Assembly (NCBI GenBank): GCA_024103195.1
Contig: JAGFIW010000147.1
Location: forward strand, 1-50,272
Source: Saprospiraceae bacterium
GTDB taxonomy: Bacteria; Bacteroidota; Bacteroidia; Chitinophagales; Saprospiraceae
DNA length: 50,272 bases
Reading direction: 5' to 3'
Part shown: positions 34,704 through 41,858 of the stretch, in pieces
How the letters are laid out: every line of letters begins with the position of its first letter
How positions within the stretch are numbered: position 1 is the first letter of the stretch
Program-made: the position numbers and the translations under genes
Notes under the pieces: model-generated
What the model was told of the DNA's origin: nothing
What the model saw: the letters and a program-made list of their open reading frames with translations, nothing else
The model's database searches: none

Positions 34704-35195
34704 TCAGTAATAATAGTATTCGTTGGAGATGGCAAACGCGTAGTACACGTGTTCGGGAGTTACCTCCGGATGTGAGTTGATGTAGTTGATCATCCAGGTC
34801 TTCTCTGCCTGGGTGGGCACCCTCACGAAAAATCGCTTGTAGGCTTCTTCGATGAATGCTTCCGGATCAGACCGCATGGCTTCATTGCTGGGCAATTTGA
34901 TCTCGGGATCATTCATGAATTTGCTGATCACCGTCTCATAAGCCACTTGCTTGTCTCCGATGGAAGTGATGGTCTCCGTAGCCTTGACCAGTTGGTTGGG
35001 ACTCATGGCCCGCTGGTAGAGGTTGGCATAGAGGATGGCAATGTACTGTTCGGGGGTCTTCTCCTTTTTTCCGCTCAGGTCAACGGGTTGTACCAGGACC
35101 TCTTCTATGCCGTAGGAGGTAGCCTGTTCCTTGCAGGCGCCGGTCAACAGGAGGAAAGGCAAAAAGGCCCAAAGGAGTGATTTAGAAGTTGGCAT
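34704..35195 (-). CDS. Lipoprotein of the six-gene envelope operon, unknown
   Basis: A 163-residue protein from ATG 35195 (35201 is possible). The signal ends in LLLTGAC (Cys21). The mature part is helical: EQYIAILYANLYQRAMSPNQ, YETVISKFMNDPEI and EAFIEEAYKRFFVRVPTQAE, ending in Tyr-rich ISNEYYYY. The phrase AYKRFFVRVPTQAE resembles the repeated helical motif FVNRLYIDLLAREPLDEEM in the gene before it, so the two proteins may be related helical repeats of a DUF1549/DUF1800-like type. It overlaps the upstream gene by 14 nt. The function is unknown. Confidence 0.75.
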   Translation of the reverse strand: MPTSKSLLWAFLPFLLLTGACKEQATSYGIEEVLVQPVDLSGKKEKTPEQYIAILYANLYQRAMSPNQLVKATETITSIGDKQVAYETVISKFMNDPEIKLPSNEAMRSDPEAFIEEAYKRFFVRVPTQAEKTWMINYINSHPEVTPEHVYYAFAISNEYYYY

Positions 35196-36090
35196 ATTCA
35201 TCGGTGACGAGGATGTGTTGTTGAATAAGCCGGATGTCCCGGTGGTTGACAAAGTCGGACAGGAGGGCAGCCGTTTCCGCACTGGAAGGGGACCGGTTGA
35301 GCAGCTGTCTGTAGGCCCAGATGATGAGGCCTTCATACATCTCCCTGGACGTGCAGAGGATATCGACATAATCATCTTTGTGGGATCCCTGTTTGCCAAA
35401 GAGAACGCCGGGTTGATTGAGTTCGATCATCTGAAAGCCGGTCTGTAATTCCGAATGGGTGGGATAGCGCCACAAGAGGTTGTCAAAGGAGGCATTCACG
35501 AAGTTGACCGTGTTCATGTTGATCTTGTCGTAAATGGCGTTGTTGATGACCCGGGCGAACAGTTGATTGAAGGTAATCACACCTTGTTCCAGTTCGGCCC
35601 TTCCCTGAACGACACCCAACAGTTTGTCCCTTTCGCGGATTTTCCGGGTATACCCTTCCCAGTTGCCTTCGATGCTGTCCACAATGGCCCCGAAATTATA
35701 GATGCCGGCCTCGCTGTTCAATTCTCCGTCACTGACACCCTCGAGGCAGCGGATTTTGGCGAGGTTGTAGAGATTCTGGACATAGGCCCTTTGGTAGCTG
35801 GTGTCCCCTTCAATGAAATCCGTATTCGTCTGCAAGCGAATGATAAGGTCCAAACGGGCTTCCGCGGACAGTTTGGCTGCCTGCAAATCCAGGACAGCCT
35901 GTCGCATTTCCTCATCCAGTGGCTCTCTGGCGAGCAGGTCAATGTAGAGACGATTGACGAAGTTCTCGATCTTGACCACCGGAACCCCCTCGTAATAAGG
36001 AGGTTGGTTGTCAGGTATGAGCACCTCCTCTTTCTTGCAGGAGGTAAGGACCAGAAGAAAGACGAAAAGGAATCCGAAACCGGTTCGCAT
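35182..36090 (-). CDS. Lipoprotein of helical-repeat type, first gene of the envelope operon
   Basis: A 302-residue protein from ATG 36090 (TTG 36120 is the weaker alternative). The signal peptide ends in LLVLTSC, giving a lipoprotein with a KKEE mature start. Helical segments such as KIENFVNRLYIDLLAREPLDEEM and, later, NASFDNLLWRYPTHSELQTGF and IIWAYRQLLNRSPSSAE repeat a 'RLY..LL.R.P...E' pattern, as in the DUF1549/DUF1800/DUF4214-like families. The pattern suggests a periplasmic or outer-membrane binding protein. It is the promoter-proximal gene of a run of six minus-strand genes with overlaps or gaps of no more than 20 nt. Confidence 0.75.
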   Translation of the reverse strand: MRTGFGFLFVFLLVLTSCKKEEVLIPDNQPPYYEGVPVVKIENFVNRLYIDLLAREPLDEEMRQAVLDLQAAKLSAEARLDLIIRLQTNTDFIEGDTSYQRAYVQNLYNLAKIRCLEGVSDGELNSEAGIYNFGAIVDSIEGNWEGYTRKIRERDKLLGVVQGRAELEQGVITFNQLFARVINNAIYDKINMNTVNFVNASFDNLLWRYPTHSELQTGFQMIELNQPGVLFGKQGSHKDDYVDILCTSREMYEGLIIWAYRQLLNRSPSSAETAALLSDFVNHRDIRLIQQHILVTDEYANF

Positions 36091-36489
36091 GGCTGGTAAA
36101 TCGGGGGTTTGGAAGTGCAAGTTAACCTTTTATAACGAATTCGCCAAGTTCTGTCCCTGAACCGTCGACCCTCCCCGAAATATCGGGCTCGACCGAGGCT
36201 GGTTGATGGCGTTGGAGCGATTCTGGTTCGTGGGGTGTTCGGCTTGGAATGGGTAAACAACAGCATTCATCCCATGACTACATCCTCTTCTCCGACATTC
36301 CCGAAGTGGCCCGGGTCAATGACGGGAACCCCGGAGATTGTTTGTTGCTCCTCCGGATATCCGGATGCCCCTTCTTTTCGCCTTTCCATGGACAATATGA
36401 CCAATGCCGAAGTTTTTCAGTGGAAGCTGATGCCTATCTTGCTCCTTGTCGTGAAACCTATTGACGGCATCAAGCTTTTTTCGATGTAA
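36091..36489. other. Divergent intergenic region between the envelope operon and the TSUP gene
   Basis: About 400 bases. It should hold the promoter of the minus-strand operon; on that strand TAACTTGC lies near 36121-36128 and is only a weak match to TAnnTTTG. A 71-codon frame at 36249-36464 on the plus strand is reported separately. A GC-rich inverted segment (GAAATATCGGGCTCG) lies near 36176-36190. Nothing else is recognised. Confidence 0.4.
36249..36464 (+). CDS. Questionable small ORF (71 residues)
   Basis: ATG-initiated frame whose first half has codon use like the neighbouring genes and a natural-looking peptide (HDYILFSDIPEVARVNDGNP). The second half (CLLLLRISGCPFF, FSVEADAYLAP) is less convincing. 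No family is recognised. It may be a real small protein, a gene remnant, or chance. Confidence 0.2.
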   Translation: MGKQQHSSHDYILFSDIPEVARVNDGNPGDCLLLLRISGCPFFSPFHGQYDQCRSFSVEADAYLAPCRETY

Positions 36490-37263
36490 ATGGAATATCT
36501 TTTGATACCCGCGGCGGCTTTTTTGGCTGCCATACTCACCTTCTTCAGCGGATTCGGCCTGGGCACCCTTCTCACGCCCGTCTTTCTGGTTTTCTTTCCG
36601 GCTGACCTGGCCATCGCTCTTACGGGGGTGGTCCATTTTTTCAACAACCTTTTCAAACTGGCACTGGTGGGAAGGCATGCCAACCGGGACGTCCTCCTGC
36701 GCTTCGGGATACCGGCCATTCTGGCTTCTTTGGCAGGCGCCTGGTTGCTCCTGCGCCTGACGGACCTTTCGCCCTTGTTTACCTATTCCCTGGCCGGATC
36801 CACCATGGAGGTGTACCCGGTCAAGTTTGTCATCGCTTTGTTGCTAGTCATATTTGCTTCCATGGATCTTATCCCCTATTTCGGACGACTGCAATTCGGA
36901 CGGGACAAACTTCCGTTGGGTGGTGCTCTCAGTGGATTTTTCGGTGGACTTTCGGGCAACCAGGGTGCCCTTCGCAGCGCATTCCTCATCCGGGCCGGAC
37001 TTTCCAAAAAAGCGTTCATAGGTACGGCCGTAGTCGTTTCGACCCTGGTGGATGTTACACGGCTCGGTGTTTACGCTACCCGGTTTGTCAACGCCGGTCT
37101 GGGAGACAACCTGATGCTGGTCGCGCTGGCTACCTTATCAGCCATTGCGGGCGCCTGGACCGGACACCGTCTGTTGAAAAAGGTGACCCTGCATTTTCTC
37201 CAGATCTTCATTGCCGTATTGCTCATCCTTCTCTCCCTGGCCCTCGGTGCCGGAATCCTGTGA
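36490..37263 (+). CDS. TSUP family permease (TauE/SafE-like)
   Basis: A 257-residue polytopic inner-membrane protein with about eight hydrophobic segments. TauE/SafE features are the N-terminal FFSGFGLGTLLTPVFLVFF and the second-half motif GALSGFFGGLSGNQGALRSAF, which are the two inverted repeats of this family. Members export sulfite, sulfonates or other small anions; several occur next to copper/cytochrome genes. Substrate cannot be told here. It is 22 nt upstream of the methyltransferase gene and probably cotranscribed with it and the AraC regulator. Confidence 0.87.
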   Translation: MEYLLIPAAAFLAAILTFFSGFGLGTLLTPVFLVFFPADLAIALTGVVHFFNNLFKLALVGRHANRDVLLRFGIPAILASLAGAWLLLRLTDLSPLFTYSLAGSTMEVYPVKFVIALLLVIFASMDLIPYFGRLQFGRDKLPLGGALSGFFGGLSGNQGALRSAFLIRAGLSKKAFIGTAVVVSTLVDVTRLGVYATRFVNAGLGDNLMLVALATLSAIAGAWTGHRLLKKVTLHFLQIFIAVLLILLSLALGAGIL

Positions 37264-37285
37264 AAGCCCTGTTAACCCCCTTTTT

Positions 37286-37921
37286 ATGGCGATACTCTTC
37301 AATACCAATCTTTGGAACCGCATCCGCTATACCATGCTGGCTCCTATATACGATATCGCAGCTTTCCCCTTGCGTCGGGGACGCCGCAGGTCCATCGGCT
37401 TGCTGGACATCCGCAAAGGGGAAAAAGTCTTGTTGGTGGGTGCCGGGACGGGTTTGGATTTGGAAGTCCTGCCTGCCGATGCCGATGTTCTGGCCACCGA
37501 CCTGACTCCCGCCATGCTTGGGCGGATGAGAAAACGCATTGAAAAACGGAAAATGACGGCAAGGGCCGTCATCATGGACGGACAGGATTTGCCACTCCCC
37601 TCCGGATCCTTTGACAAAATCGTGCTTCATTTGATTTTGGCAGTGATCCCTGATCCGGTGGCTTGCCTCCGCGAGGCGGAGAGAGTCCTTCGTCCCGGAG
37701 GTCGCATTGCGGTTTACGACAAATTTCTTCCTCACGGGCAGGAGGCAGGTCTTGGCCGCAGAGGACTTAATCTCTTCACCGCGATGTGGTTCAGCGATAT
37801 CAACCGCCGTTTCGCTTCCATCCAAAGGGCTACCCAGCTGCGTGTGGTCCATGAAGAAGAAGCCGGGTTCGGAGGCAACTTCAAGGTGTTCATCCTCGAA
37901 AAACCCCTGCTGCCATCGTGA
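37286..37921 (+). CDS. SAM-dependent methyltransferase (UbiE/PmtA-like)
   Basis: A 211-residue class I methyltransferase. Motif I is VLLVGAGTGLDLEVLP (SAM binding), the acidic residue of motif II is in VLATDLTPAML, motif III is IVLHLILAVIPDP, and the post motif AERVLRPGGRIAVYDKF is typical of the UbiE and phospholipid N-methyltransferase-like groups. The N-terminus NLWNRIRYTMLAPIYDIAA is also seen in phosphatidylethanolamine N-methyltransferases. Substrate is unknown. Start ATG 37286 is used; upstream codons overlap the permease gene. Its stop overlaps the regulator's GTG start by 4 nt. Confidence 0.82.
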   Translation: MAILFNTNLWNRIRYTMLAPIYDIAAFPLRRGRRRSIGLLDIRKGEKVLLVGAGTGLDLEVLPADADVLATDLTPAMLGRMRKRIEKRKMTARAVIMDGQDLPLPSGSFDKIVLHLILAVIPDPVACLREAERVLRPGGRIAVYDKFLPHGQEAGLGRRGLNLFTAMWFSDINRRFASIQRATQLRVVHEEEAGFGGNFKVFILEKPLLPS

Positions 37922-38484
37922 TCCTGCATATCCGGCACATGGTCTGTCAACGGTGTATCCGGAGCATTGATGACGTCATCACGCGTCTGGGATGGCCTGT
38001 CCGAAGGATTGGCCTTGGCGAGGTGGAGACGGGGGATGACTGGACAGAGGATCAGATCTCCACATTCGCAAAGGAAATCCAACCGCTCGGATTTGAGTTG
38101 GTCGACTCCCGCCGAAATCGCCTCATTGTCCAAATCCGCAATGAAGTCCTGAATTACCTGGTCAAAACGGAAGAGGCCGGTGAACGGCCGGTCAACCTTT
38201 CCGATTTTCTCAAAGCCGTCATACCCTATGATTATTCCTATCTGAGTGATCTCTTTTCCTCGGTGGAAGGCATTACCGTTGAGCAATATTACATCCGGCA
38301 AAGGATTGAAAAAGTCAAAGAGTATCTGGTCTACGACGATTGGACGCTAACGGAAATTGCTTACCGCATGGGATACAGCAGTGTCCACCACCTCTCCGCC
38401 CAATTCCGCAAAGTGACGGGTATGACCCCTTCGCGGTTCAAAATGCTGGGATCCAACCACCGCAAGGGTCTCGATGGTACCTGA
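37918..38484 (+). CDS. AraC-family regulator with N-terminal HMA-like metal motif
   Basis: A 188-residue protein, GTG start overlapping the previous stop (GTGA). Residues 1-70 form a ferredoxin-like heavy-metal-associated domain with the CxxC pair Cys10 and Cys13 (IRHMVCQRCIRS). Residues about 85-185 are an AraC-type helix-turn-helix domain: VNLSDFLKAVIPYDYSYLS, then LTEIAYRMGYSSVHHLSAQF and KVTGMTPSRFK. This combination is common in Bacteroidota near copper or other soft-metal genes. It likely senses a thiophilic metal and regulates nearby genes, with the Cys-rich protein gene 84 nt downstream as the obvious candidate. Confidence 0.87.
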   Translation: MILHIRHMVCQRCIRSIDDVITRLGWPVRRIGLGEVETGDDWTEDQISTFAKEIQPLGFELVDSRRNRLIVQIRNEVLNYLVKTEEAGERPVNLSDFLKAVIPYDYSYLSDLFSSVEGITVEQYYIRQRIEKVKEYLVYDDWTLTEIAYRMGYSSVHHLSAQFRKVTGMTPSRFKMLGSNHRKGLDGT

Positions 38485-38543
38485 TCCAAAAATGATGTAC
38501 CACAAAGCCGGAATCCTGTAAAAGACCCGGTACGGACGGCCGG

Positions 38544-38551
38544 TACTTTTG
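38544..38551 (+). promoter_or_regulatory. -7 promoter element TACTTTTG
   Basis: Perfect TAnnTTTG match ending 17 nt before the ATG of the Cys-rich protein gene. No TTG is found at the -33 distance, which would fit an activator-dependent promoter under the neighbouring AraC regulator (inference). Confidence 0.55.
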
Positions 38552-38568
38552 TGGCTGTAAATTTCAAC

Positions 38569-38715
38569 ATGATGAACTTGAATGAAAAATCCGCCATGGC
38601 CCTCCAGGAGAGCGATGGCCATTGCCTGGAAGGAAATTGCCCTTCCGACATCTGCACCTGCTCATCCACCTGCACGGAACCAGAATGTGGTTGCGGATGC
38701 CATTGTTGTGGCTGA
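38569..38715 (+). CDS. Small Cys-rich metallothionein-like protein
   Basis: A 48-residue frame (Met1 or Met2 at 38572) with ten Cys and two His. The Cys-rich half begins at HCLEGNCPSDIC and continues with TCSSTC, ECGCGCHCCG at the very end. Pairs are arranged as C-x-C, C-x(3)-C and CC, as in metallothionein-like metal-binding peptides. It follows an HMA-AraC regulator and has its own TACTTTTG promoter and a strong terminator right after, so it is an independent monocistronic transcript. This argues that it is expressed and not chance. Probable role: buffering or sequestering a thiophilic metal such as copper or zinc. Confidence 0.7.
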   Translation: MMNLNEKSAMALQESDGHCLEGNCPSDICTCSSTCTEPECGCGCHCCG

Positions 38716-38742
38716 CCCCTCCCAGGGGAATTCTTCGTCGGG

Positions 38743-38769
38743 AGCCCGGACCCTGTGTCCGGGCTTTTT
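38743..38769 (+). terminator. Rho-independent terminator after the Cys-rich gene
   Basis: A perfect 9-bp stem, AGCCCGGAC at 38743-38751 with GTCCGGGCT at 38757-38765, loop of five, followed by TTTTT. Confidence 0.9.
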
Positions 38770-38835
38770 CATTCCGGGTTGGAAAAATTAACCATAAAAT
38801 GACCAAACCCTGTCCCACCAATTTGACCAATCTGC

Positions 38836-38871
38836 TACCTTCGCGCCATTACTTAGAATTAGTCTAAATAA
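38836..38871 (+). promoter_or_regulatory. Promoter and inverted-repeat operator of the FecA-like gene
   Basis: A -7-like TACCTTCG at 38836-38843 (one mismatch) is followed at 38849-38871 by an 11-1-11 inverted repeat: left arm TTACTTAGAAT, centre T, right arm AGTCTAAATAA, with 9 of 11 positions paired. It ends 5 nt before the start codon. The size and AT-rich TTAGA...TCTAA core fit a Fur- or DtxR-type metalloregulator site, which would repress the receptor when iron (or another metal) is plentiful. Confidence 0.6.
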
Positions 38872-38876
38872 GAATA

Positions 38877-41060
38877 ATGAAACCCTACATTTACATGCTA
38901 TTCGGGTTCTCGGGTATTTGGGCGGGACCGGTTCAATCCCAGGATCTGGCAGAGGACACCATACCCCGTATTCTGGAGATGCCTCAGATCACCGTGGTAC
39001 AGGAACGAGACGGGTTGTTTGGCCGTACGCCAGGATCCGTCAGTTATGTTTCTTCCGTCCGTATTCGCCGTCTGGCGCCGTTCAGCGGCAACGAGGTATT
39101 CAAAGTAGTACCAGGTGTGCACGTTATGGACGAAGAGGGTGCCGGCTTGCGTCTCAATCTCGGCATTCGGGGGTTGGATCCTGACCGCAGCAGGGGTGTG
39201 TTGGTTCTGGAGGATGGCCTGCCGGTTGCCCTGGCTCCTTACGGCGAGCCGGAGATGTACTATACGCCAGCCATGGAGAGGATGTCCGCCATTGAAGTCG
39301 TCAAAGGGAACGGACAGATCCTGTTCGGACCACAAACGATTGGCGGGGTAGTCAATTATATCACCGCTGACCCGCCCGCTCAGCCGGAAGGTTTTATCCG
39401 GCTGCAAGGAGGGCAGGGGGGGCTTTTTCAGGCTCAGGCAGGCTATGGCGCCACACTTGGCCATGTGGGATATCACTTTCACTATTTGCACAAGCAGGCG
39501 GATCGCATTGCCTATGTCGGCTACCGGATCGAAGATCTGACCGGCAAGCTCCGGTTCCGGTTATCCCGGGCGTCCTCGCTCGGTTTGAAATTCTCCTTGT
39601 ATGACGAATGGTCGGACGCCACATATCTGGGGCTGACCCAGACCATGTTCGAGAGGGGTGGGGAGGATTTTGTTCAAATGGCACCCGATGACCAGCTCAA
39701 CATACGCCGATACGCAGCAAGCCTCACCCATTCCTGGAAGGCTGGTCCGGCCACCGAGTGGAAAACCGTATTGTTTGGCTATACCACTACCCGTAATTGG
39801 CAACGGCAGGATTTTTCATCCAGCGCCCAATCAAGTCCGAAAACGGGCGTGATCTGGGGCGATACGCTGATGACGAGTGGCGCGATTTACATGCTGGATA
39901 AAGTCAGTCATCGCAACCGGCAATTCGAAGTAGGCGGATTGGACAGCCGGCTGAGCCATCAACACCGTCTCTTCGGCCCGGAACAGCAGTTGGATCTCGG
40001 GATCCGTTTGTTGTTCGAACGCGCTTTCGAACAACGGGTCAACGGATCGCGAAGTGATGCTGCTTCCGGCAATCTGGTGGAAGATGAGGAAAGGACGGGA
40101 CGGGCTGTGAGCGTCCATGTGCAAAACCGCTGGTCATTGGGCCGGTCATTGACCCTTACGGCAGGTCTGCGTGGAGAGTGGTTTGACTATGAAAGGGAAA
40201 TATTTCGCGGTACATTTTCCGGCTCGGTCAGAGATACCTTTGTCCGTGCCGGACATGAAATTCTGACTTTCATTCCCGGCGCCGGCATCAACTGGAGCCC
40301 TGTTCCGGGATATACCGTATTTGCCGGTGTCCACCGCGGTTTTGCCCCACCCAGGGTCAAGGATGCGATTACACAGGCGGGCGAAGCCCTTGACCTGGAG
40401 GCAGAATTGAGTTGGAACAGTGAAATCGGGCTGCGCAAAGCGCCCGAATCCTTCCTGGGATGGGAACTGACAGGATTCCTCCTGGACTTCAGCAATCAAA
40501 TCATTCCCGTTTCCCAATCTTCCGGCGGTTCAGGGACAGGTCTGGTCAATGGAGGGGAAACACGGCATTTGGGACTGGAAGCCCAGATTGACCTGCGGTT
40601 GGGGCAGTGGCTGGGCCGACGCCATCAACTGGATCTGGTGACTTCCGCTACGCTGACCCATGCCACCTTTTCCAGTGATCGTTTCGTTTCATCAGGCAAT
40701 GAAATGGTCAACATCAAGGGCAACCGTACGCCTTATGCGCCTACCTACCTTCAGTCCGCCACACTGAGTTATGCGTGGTCGGGACTTTTCGGGGTCAATT
40801 TGCACGCCCTTTTCACAGGTGAACAGTTTGGCGACGAACTGAATACAACAACCCCTTCTGCGGACGGACGGATCGGTCGCATTGACGGTTTCAGGGTAAT
40901 GGATGTCAATGCCTTTTACCAGATGCAGCGCATTCCGCTCCGAATCGGGTTTTCGGTCAAGAACGTGACGGATGAGAGATACATCGTCACCCGTCGACCG
41001 CAAGGTATCCGGCTTGGTTTGCCCCGATATTTCAGCGGCTCGCTCGAATATCGTTTCTGA
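38877..41060 (+). CDS. FecA-like TonB-dependent outer-membrane receptor
   Basis: A 727-residue receptor. Signal peptide (about 1-21, ending PVQSQ), then a TonB-box-like and plug domain (about 30-160) with LRLNLGIRGLDPDRSRGVLV, DGLPVALAPYGEPE and EVVKGNGQILFGPQTIGGVVNYIT. This run closely follows FecA (Fe(III)-dicitrate receptor). The 22-strand barrel follows (about 170-727), including RHLGLEAQIDLRLG and YAPTYLQSATLSYAWSG, ending in YFSGSLEYRF with the aromatic last residue. No N-terminal signalling domain is present, so it is not a sigma-regulated transducer. The ligand is probably a ferric chelate; a copper or other metal complex is possible given the neighbours. A candidate metalloregulator operator lies directly upstream. 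Confidence 0.92.
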   Translation: MKPYIYMLFGFSGIWAGPVQSQDLAEDTIPRILEMPQITVVQERDGLFGRTPGSVSYVSSVRIRRLAPFSGNEVFKVVPGVHVMDEEGAGLRLNLGIRGLDPDRSRGVLVLEDGLPVALAPYGEPEMYYTPAMERMSAIEVVKGNGQILFGPQTIGGVVNYITADPPAQPEGFIRLQGGQGGLFQAQAGYGATLGHVGYHFHYLHKQADRIAYVGYRIEDLTGKLRFRLSRASSLGLKFSLYDEWSDATYLGLTQTMFERGGEDFVQMAPDDQLNIRRYAASLTHSWKAGPATEWKTVLFGYTTTRNWQRQDFSSSAQSSPKTGVIWGDTLMTSGAIYMLDKVSHRNRQFEVGGLDSRLSHQHRLFGPEQQLDLGIRLLFERAFEQRVNGSRSDAASGNLVEDEERTGRAVSVHVQNRWSLGRSLTLTAGLRGEWFDYEREIFRGTFSGSVRDTFVRAGHEILTFIPGAGINWSPVPGYTVFAGVHRGFAPPRVKDAITQAGEALDLEAELSWNSEIGLRKAPESFLGWELTGFLLDFSNQIIPVSQSSGGSGTGLVNGGETRHLGLEAQIDLRLGQWLGRRHQLDLVTSATLTHATFSSDRFVSSGNEMVNIKGNRTPYAPTYLQSATLSYAWSGLFGVNLHALFTGEQFGDELNTTTPSADGRIGRIDGFRVMDVNAFYQMQRIPLRIGFSVKNVTDERYIVTRRPQGIRLGLPRYFSGSLEYRF

Positions 41061-41070
41061 CACCCGACAG

Positions 41071-41098
41071 CTCGGGGAGGGGATCACCCCTCCCCGAG
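41071..41098. terminator. Perfect 12-bp hairpin between convergent genes
   Basis: CTCGGGGAGGGG pairs perfectly with CCCCTCCCCGAG around a 4-nt loop ATCA. The stop codon of the convergent pcm gene (complement of 41084-41086) lies in the loop and pairing arm. There is no T-run, so it may act as a bidirectional terminator or mRNA 3'-end stabiliser. Confidence 0.6.
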
Positions 41099-41731
41099 TC
41101 CTTCGACAAACGGGACGAACCGGTACTGGCCGAATCGTTCCGTTTTCGTGGAGCCGTCAGCAAGACGGGTGATGCGCATCATGTGTTGGATATCCTCGCC
41201 GACCGGGATGACCATTTTTCCTCCTTCCCGCAGTTGATTGACCAAAATCTCGGGTACCCGGGGCGCTGCAGCCGTGACAATAATCCTGTCGAACGGGGCG
41301 CTGCCGGGCAACCCCGAGGATCCATCCCTGTAATAACACCGGATGCGGGAAAAGCCAATCCGGGCAAGGATGGCTTTGGTCTTTTCATACAGCACCTTTT
41401 GTCGCTCGATGGTATATACCTGAGCGCCAAGCGCAGCCAGAATGGCCGCCTGGTAACCGGAGCCGGTGCCGATCTCCAGGACTTTATGCCGCTTTTCCAC
41501 CTCCAGAAGTTCTGTCATCCTGGCCACCGTATAGGGCTGGGAGATGGTCTGGTCACATTCGATGGGAAACGCATTGTCTTCATAGGCCAAATCGGCAAAG
41601 GCCTTGTCGAGAAACCAGTGACGGGGCACTTCCCAAAATGCACGAAGGACAGCTTCATTCTTGATTCCTTTGCGACGCAACTCCCCGATAAGCCTTTGAC
41701 GCATTCCTTTGTGCCGGTAGTTGTCCTCCAT
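41084..41731 (-). CDS. pcm: Protein-L-isoaspartate O-methyltransferase
   Basis: A 215-residue SAM methyltransferase that repairs isoaspartyl residues. Family blocks: FAYEDNAFPIECDQTISQPY-like segment (here LAYEDNAFPIECDQTISQPY), MTELLEVEKRHKVLEIGTGSGYQAAILAALG-type motif I (core LEIGTGSGYQA), IVTAAAPRVPEILVNQL and GGKMVIPVGEDIQHMMRI. Length is typical (about 210). On its strand TAATTTTA ends 4 nt upstream of the ATG, one base off TAnnTTTG, so a leaderless transcript is possible. The gene is divergent from the phosphohexomutase gene and convergent with the receptor gene. Confidence 0.95.
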   Translation of the reverse strand: MEDNYRHKGMRQRLIGELRRKGIKNEAVLRAFWEVPRHWFLDKAFADLAYEDNAFPIECDQTISQPYTVARMTELLEVEKRHKVLEIGTGSGYQAAILAALGAQVYTIERQKVLYEKTKAILARIGFSRIRCYYRDGSSGLPGSAPFDRIIVTAAAPRVPEILVNQLREGGKMVIPVGEDIQHMMRITRLADGSTKTERFGQYRFVPFVEGLGEG

Positions 41732-41843
41732 GGCCTAAAATTACGACAATCAGGGTCCCGAAGAGCCCCTGTTTCCCGGCGAGGTCCGTCTTTGACGCCA
41801 GGATCGTTGGCGGATCCCCGTGGTCCGGCCTGGCAGAATCCCG

Positions 41844-41851
41844 TAATTTTG
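41844..41851 (+). promoter_or_regulatory. -7 promoter element TAATTTTG
   Basis: Perfect TAnnTTTG match ending 7 nt before the phosphohexomutase ATG, so the transcript should have almost no leader. Confidence 0.55.
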
Positions 41852-41858
41852 CCGGCGC

